From contig JSYX01000022.1 of NCBI GenBank assembly GCA_000787465.1, positions 1 to 48,843 of the forward strand: 48,843 bases of DNA. The letters are read 5' to 3'. The notes below the pieces were generated by a model, which was given only the letters and a program-made list of their open reading frames with translations, did not search any database and was not told where the DNA came from. Shown here piece by piece: positions 45,570 through 48,843 of this stretch (the stretch's first letter is position 1; each line of letters begins with the position of its first letter). Source of the DNA: Thermomucor indicae-seudaticae. Lineage: Eukaryota; Mucoromycota; Mucoromycetes; Mucorales; Lichtheimiaceae. A program made the translations under genes and the position numbers.

Positions 45570-45660
45570 TTGGACCAAAAATTACTGGTCCAGTTTGGAA
45601 TTGGACCAGACACGACCAGTCCAGTATACGAATTGCGAACTGGACCGGTCCATATCAAAA
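45570..45660. repeat. Cluster of GGTCCA/TGGACC motifs
   Basis: TGGACC or its reverse complement occurs about six times in 90 bp (ATTGGACC, CTGGTCCAG, ATTGGACCAG, CTGGACCGGTCCA). A related site, ACTGGACCAGTC, lies on the far side of the integrase gene at 48511-48522. The cluster may be a terminal or subterminal region of the element. Confidence 0.55.
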
Positions 45661-45877
45661 TCATTTCCGCTTGTAAGTTATGACGTTGCCTACTAGGCTT
45701 TTGATTGTTAGAATTGCCATTATGCGAACAGAAGCGTCTCGTTTACGCGAGTTGAAGTCTTTTGGCGAGTCAAAAGAAAACGCTTTCAGCACAAAAGATA
45801 GCTGCACGAAGGAATAAAGGATAATCGTTTACGAATTTATTAATGCAACGTATGAAATTGTAAGAGCGAACATATTT

Positions 45878-48358
45878 TTAGTCATGGTTTCTGCAAATTT
45901 TGCTATTTGGATGACATAACGAGCTACATGGTACCTTTGCTTTTTTGCAGCTACACTTTTTTGTCTTGCACTGTGTCTTGCACATACAAAATCTTCGCGA
46001 ATTGCTGCTGCTTTCCACCTGCGCCATCTGTTGCGCAATTTCTCGCAACGACAGAGTTCACACCTTCGACCTGCGCCATGTCCAGAGACTCCAGCTCCGG
46101 AAAAACAACGTGGTCCTGTGGCACCAGGGATGCCGCAGAATACTTCCGATCAACGACACCGAATGCGCTTTGCAGCTCGTAGACTGTGCCAGAACCAAAC
46201 TCCAGTCGACTGCGTACTTTGCAGCGCAGGACGAGGTCATCAAGCCCTGTTCTGTCAATTCTGGGGATCTTAATCCCCACGGCATCACCAATGGCATATT
46301 GCCGCTGACTGCTTGGCTGTCGTTGGATGAGTCTATTGATTGAGTGGTTCCATCAGTTTCAAACCAACATTGACAGAGTAAATGGGACAGTCCGGTTTCG
46401 GATCTTCTCCGCAGAAGCGAGATAATTATGTTCAGCCTCCTGTCGAAACGTAGCATGTCTTTTATAAGTCATTGCACTGGAGGATCCTTCGCCAACTGAT
46501 ATGCCATCCGCGTTACTGATTACTATATTGGAAAGATAACTGAGATCATGCTGAAACCAGCTCGATAATAACATCGTTGCCTACAATCACGTTCCTCTTC
46601 CATTTCTGAAGCTGCCACTGATGATGCGCTACTCGCCGCCAGCATGTCCTCTGTTTACGACCATGTATTAGCTTCCAAAGCGTAAATAGAGGCCAAATAT
46701 ACTTGGCGCGCAGCGCCAAAAATTGGATGATGTTGGTTCACGCCACAAAGCGACGCTTTGTGGAGTGAACCAACATCATCCAATTTTTTATGCTCCGTAC
46801 AATTCGGTGACATGTGTACCTACCGTCTTCGCTACTGGTATACTGTAGTACAAGCCCTGTATAAAAACCCACGGGTTCCTCCTGGCTGGACATCGCCTCA
46901 TAATGTTCTGAAAGGGTAAGCACATGTGGGCTTATTGCAAATGCAGGTAATTGCGACATTCTTTACCTCTGTCAATGCCCGCGTCTTCTTGATCGGTTTC
47001 GTTTATATCTGACTGGCTTGCGATTTCCGAGTAGCCAGCTACTGCACTGCTATCGGTCACACCCCCTGGTGTTGATCGCTCGTCTGCCTCTTCGTCGCCT
47101 TCATCTAAAGCCGCAAGAAACTCCGCTGGCAAATCAGCTTCATCGACAACTGGTGTCGGCACTCTTTGCAGGTATTCGTCAATCACAGCATTGACGCGGA
47201 CCGATTGTCCGAAGACAGCCTCGTACGGAGTCATTCCGATCCCTTCTGCTATCGTTGTGTTCATCTGGTACACCACAGGTCCCAGCCCGAGATGCCAATT
47301 GTGGGTACCACCGTTGTCATGCACCCATTTGTTCAGCTTATCCTCTTAAGTACGGTTTGCTCGTTCGATCAATCCCTGGTAATGAGGATTTCTTGGACGG
47401 CCATGTAAAGACCTTTAATCCAGGCCACATCGCCAGCATTTCATTCTGTGGGCAGCGAAGGAATTAACCATATTCCTATAACGTAGGGGAACAGGTTGAC
47501 AGGCTTACAATGACAGCAGCAACAAATTCACGGCCATTATCGCTGTGCAGTATTGTTGGCGCACCAAAGATCATGAACACTTTGCTTAGTTCCCTCGCTA
47601 CCGAAGCTGCTGTTTTGTCTTGCAAGGGAGCTGCCCAACTGAACTTTGTAAAGTGGTCTCGCATGTGCAAGATGTAGCGATATGGGCTGCTATAATGGCG
47701 TGCCGTAAGATCAATTGTGTCCACCTAAAAATGGATTTATCTGGCTCGTTGTGTAATCACCGCCCCGCATGGAAACTTACTTGCATCCTGGTCATAAAGC
47801 CAACTGAAATAATTCGTTTCGCTGCGACAGGTTCAGGGGCAGCACGACGACGAGCGCAAGTAGGACAGCTTGCAACAACCATTGCTACGAGTGCTTTCGG
47901 TACCCAGGTGTACGTGTTACTGATTACGCGATATGTTCTGCCTCTTCCAGCGTGGCCAGACCCCTGCCCGTGCGCATTGATAACAATACGATACAGATCA
48001 TCTTTTTTGGCCACTAGTCTATTGCCATGATAGACAAGTCTGACTGTACCAGCTATTGTCAAGGAGAAGGTGTTACGTGCCCAGTGTTGAAATGACGCGT
48101 CCCGAACATTTGCCCGAGGTTCCTGTTTCAGATTACGTTACAACCAGACCATACTTGTGTGTCTTCCGGGTGATTACTGTTTTACACTTGGACAGATACC
48201 TGTAGGCAGGCCACACTATCGTCATACATTTCCCCGTCAATCAGCGCTTTGTTGCGCTTTTTCGGGTTGAAGCTGCTGATATATCTCTCTACAATGTCGT
48301 TGAAACGTTCAACGGAGCACCAAGGTGCAGGGTGCGTCAGATCAAAGTAAGCTTGCAT
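45878..48358 (-). pseudogene. KRBA2-like integrase gene, disrupted (GINGER/retroviral-type DDE integrase)
   Basis: Read from the ATG at 48358 on the minus strand: exons 48358-48200, 48122-47781 and 47724-47509 join in frame across standard introns, then exon 4 starts at 47445. The N-terminal KRBA2-like segment is followed by an HHCC-type zinc region (CPTC near 47900), the DDE integrase core with DTIDLTARHY, LHSDNGREF and QGLIERANR, and MTPYEAVFGQ. Near the C-terminus are YAIGDAVGIKIPRIDRTG and a Cys cluster CMCKTQCKTKKCSCKKAK ending at the stop 45878. Breaks: a one-base insertion near 47407-47409, a TAA at 47346-47348, another frame change near 45980, and poor continuity between 46966 and 46530, where a hairpin sits. 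All three acidic catalytic residues are still readable. It belongs to transposon-derived integrases common in zygomycetes, or a domesticated relative. Confidence 0.8.
46703..46788. repeat. Two adjacent hairpins, the larger 71 bp and nearly perfect
   Basis: 46703-46719 is TTGGCGC-GCA-GCGCCAA (7-bp stem). 46718-46788 is a palindrome centred on 46753 with 35-bp arms and one mismatch (46742/46764); the arms carry AATTGGATGATGTTGGTTCA. The hairpin lies inside the broken integrase gene and could be a small palindromic insertion. Duplicated target bases were not found at the edges. Confidence 0.85.
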
Positions 48359-48843
48359 ACTCAATAAAAGAGTGGAAGGGACGAAAAGAAAATAAGATAT
48401 AAGATGTAAGATGTAAGACGTATAGGTTTTAAGAAGTCACTATATTCGATTACGTGTCATGGGGAGCCGTTCCTCAATAAAATTATTTATTTTTTTTTTG
48501 CGATGTCTAACTGGACCAGTCTAATTTAAAATGAACCGGAACATTTATAAGGGCTTGAAGTTTTGTCGGAATCTGAAATTTTAGCAGAGGAGTCCAAGAT
48601 TTCGAACAGTGCTTTAGCTGTGTGTAACAGCTAATCAAGTCTTGTGTAACGATGAATGTATTGAGTAAAGACCGTCAAGTTTTGAGGTTATTGCTTTCTT
48701 TCACTTCCTTTAGTTATCATGCCACAACCTAGAAAGCGTCAAAAATTGCAAAAAGGATTCCTCGCGACAAAGATGGGAATTTTGTCCGCGCAGAAGAAAG
48801 CCATCCTGCCGCAGTGAATAGCAATCCTGTGGCGGATCAAAAT
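48359..48843. other. Flank upstream of the integrase gene
   Basis: Contains short TAAGATGTAAGA repeats (48396-48420), an A/T tract (48478-48500) and the GGACCA motif at 48511-48522. No gene was recognised. Confidence 0.45.

Noticed and set aside
47724..48358. Treating the integrase exons as independent small genes
   Set aside because: They join in phase across GT-AG introns into one known domain order.
1..48843. tRNA, rRNA, CRISPR arrays and phage or bacterial features
   Set aside because: No cloverleaf with A and B boxes, no rRNA segment and no regular spacer-repeat array was found by eye. The gene content is eukaryotic. A tRNA scan would be needed to exclude tRNA genes fully.

Overview
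This window is nuclear DNA from a fungus, most likely an early-diverging (Mucoromycota-type, zygomycete) species. The evidence is a dense set of intron-rich fungal housekeeping genes with short introns (about 50-110 bp; GT..AG plus an unusual number of GCAAGT..AG), a trehalose synthase/phosphatase-family gene, a Crz1-like zinc-finger factor, and a KRBA2-like integrase. The phylum is an inference. No rRNA, tRNA or CRISPR array was recognised, and there are no bacterial operons.

Layout. 1-8 kb is gene-poor: a 1-kb dispersed repeat (copy A), AT-rich tandem repeats, an 83-bp minisatellite and unassigned open frames. 8-28.3 kb is a compact gene block: C2H2 factor (-), allantoate-permease-like MFS transporter (-), TCP1/CCT1 chaperonin subunit (+), a small unknown gene (-), a TPR + metallo-beta-lactamase fusion (+), a GATA factor (+), cytosolic-type malate dehydrogenase (-), a Tps2-family trehalose protein (+), a secreted GH25 lysozyme (+) and a synaptobrevin (-). 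28.3-35.7 kb is again gene-poor: decayed coding remnants, degenerate tandem repeats and copy B of the repeat in inverted orientation. 35.7-43 kb holds a PWWP + IBD chromatin protein (-), an HSP110/Sse1 chaperone (+) behind a perfect heat shock element, and NEDD8/Rub1 (-), a gene of tiny exons. 43-48.8 kb is repeat-rich and contains a broken, intron-bearing KRBA2-like integrase (-) with a 71-bp near-perfect hairpin inside it.

The genes do not form one pathway. CCT1, HSP110 and possibly the trehalose gene serve proteostasis and stress, and the C2H2 factor may serve calcium/calcineurin signalling. All gene models were spliced by hand; every protein-coding model I assembled closes in frame (total exon length divisible by three). 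The strongest observations are five GC-AG introns among about 60, a start codon split by an intron in the synaptobrevin gene, loss of one catalytic aspartate in the phosphatase domain of the trehalose protein, the TPR-MBL fusion, and the repeat and integrase structures.
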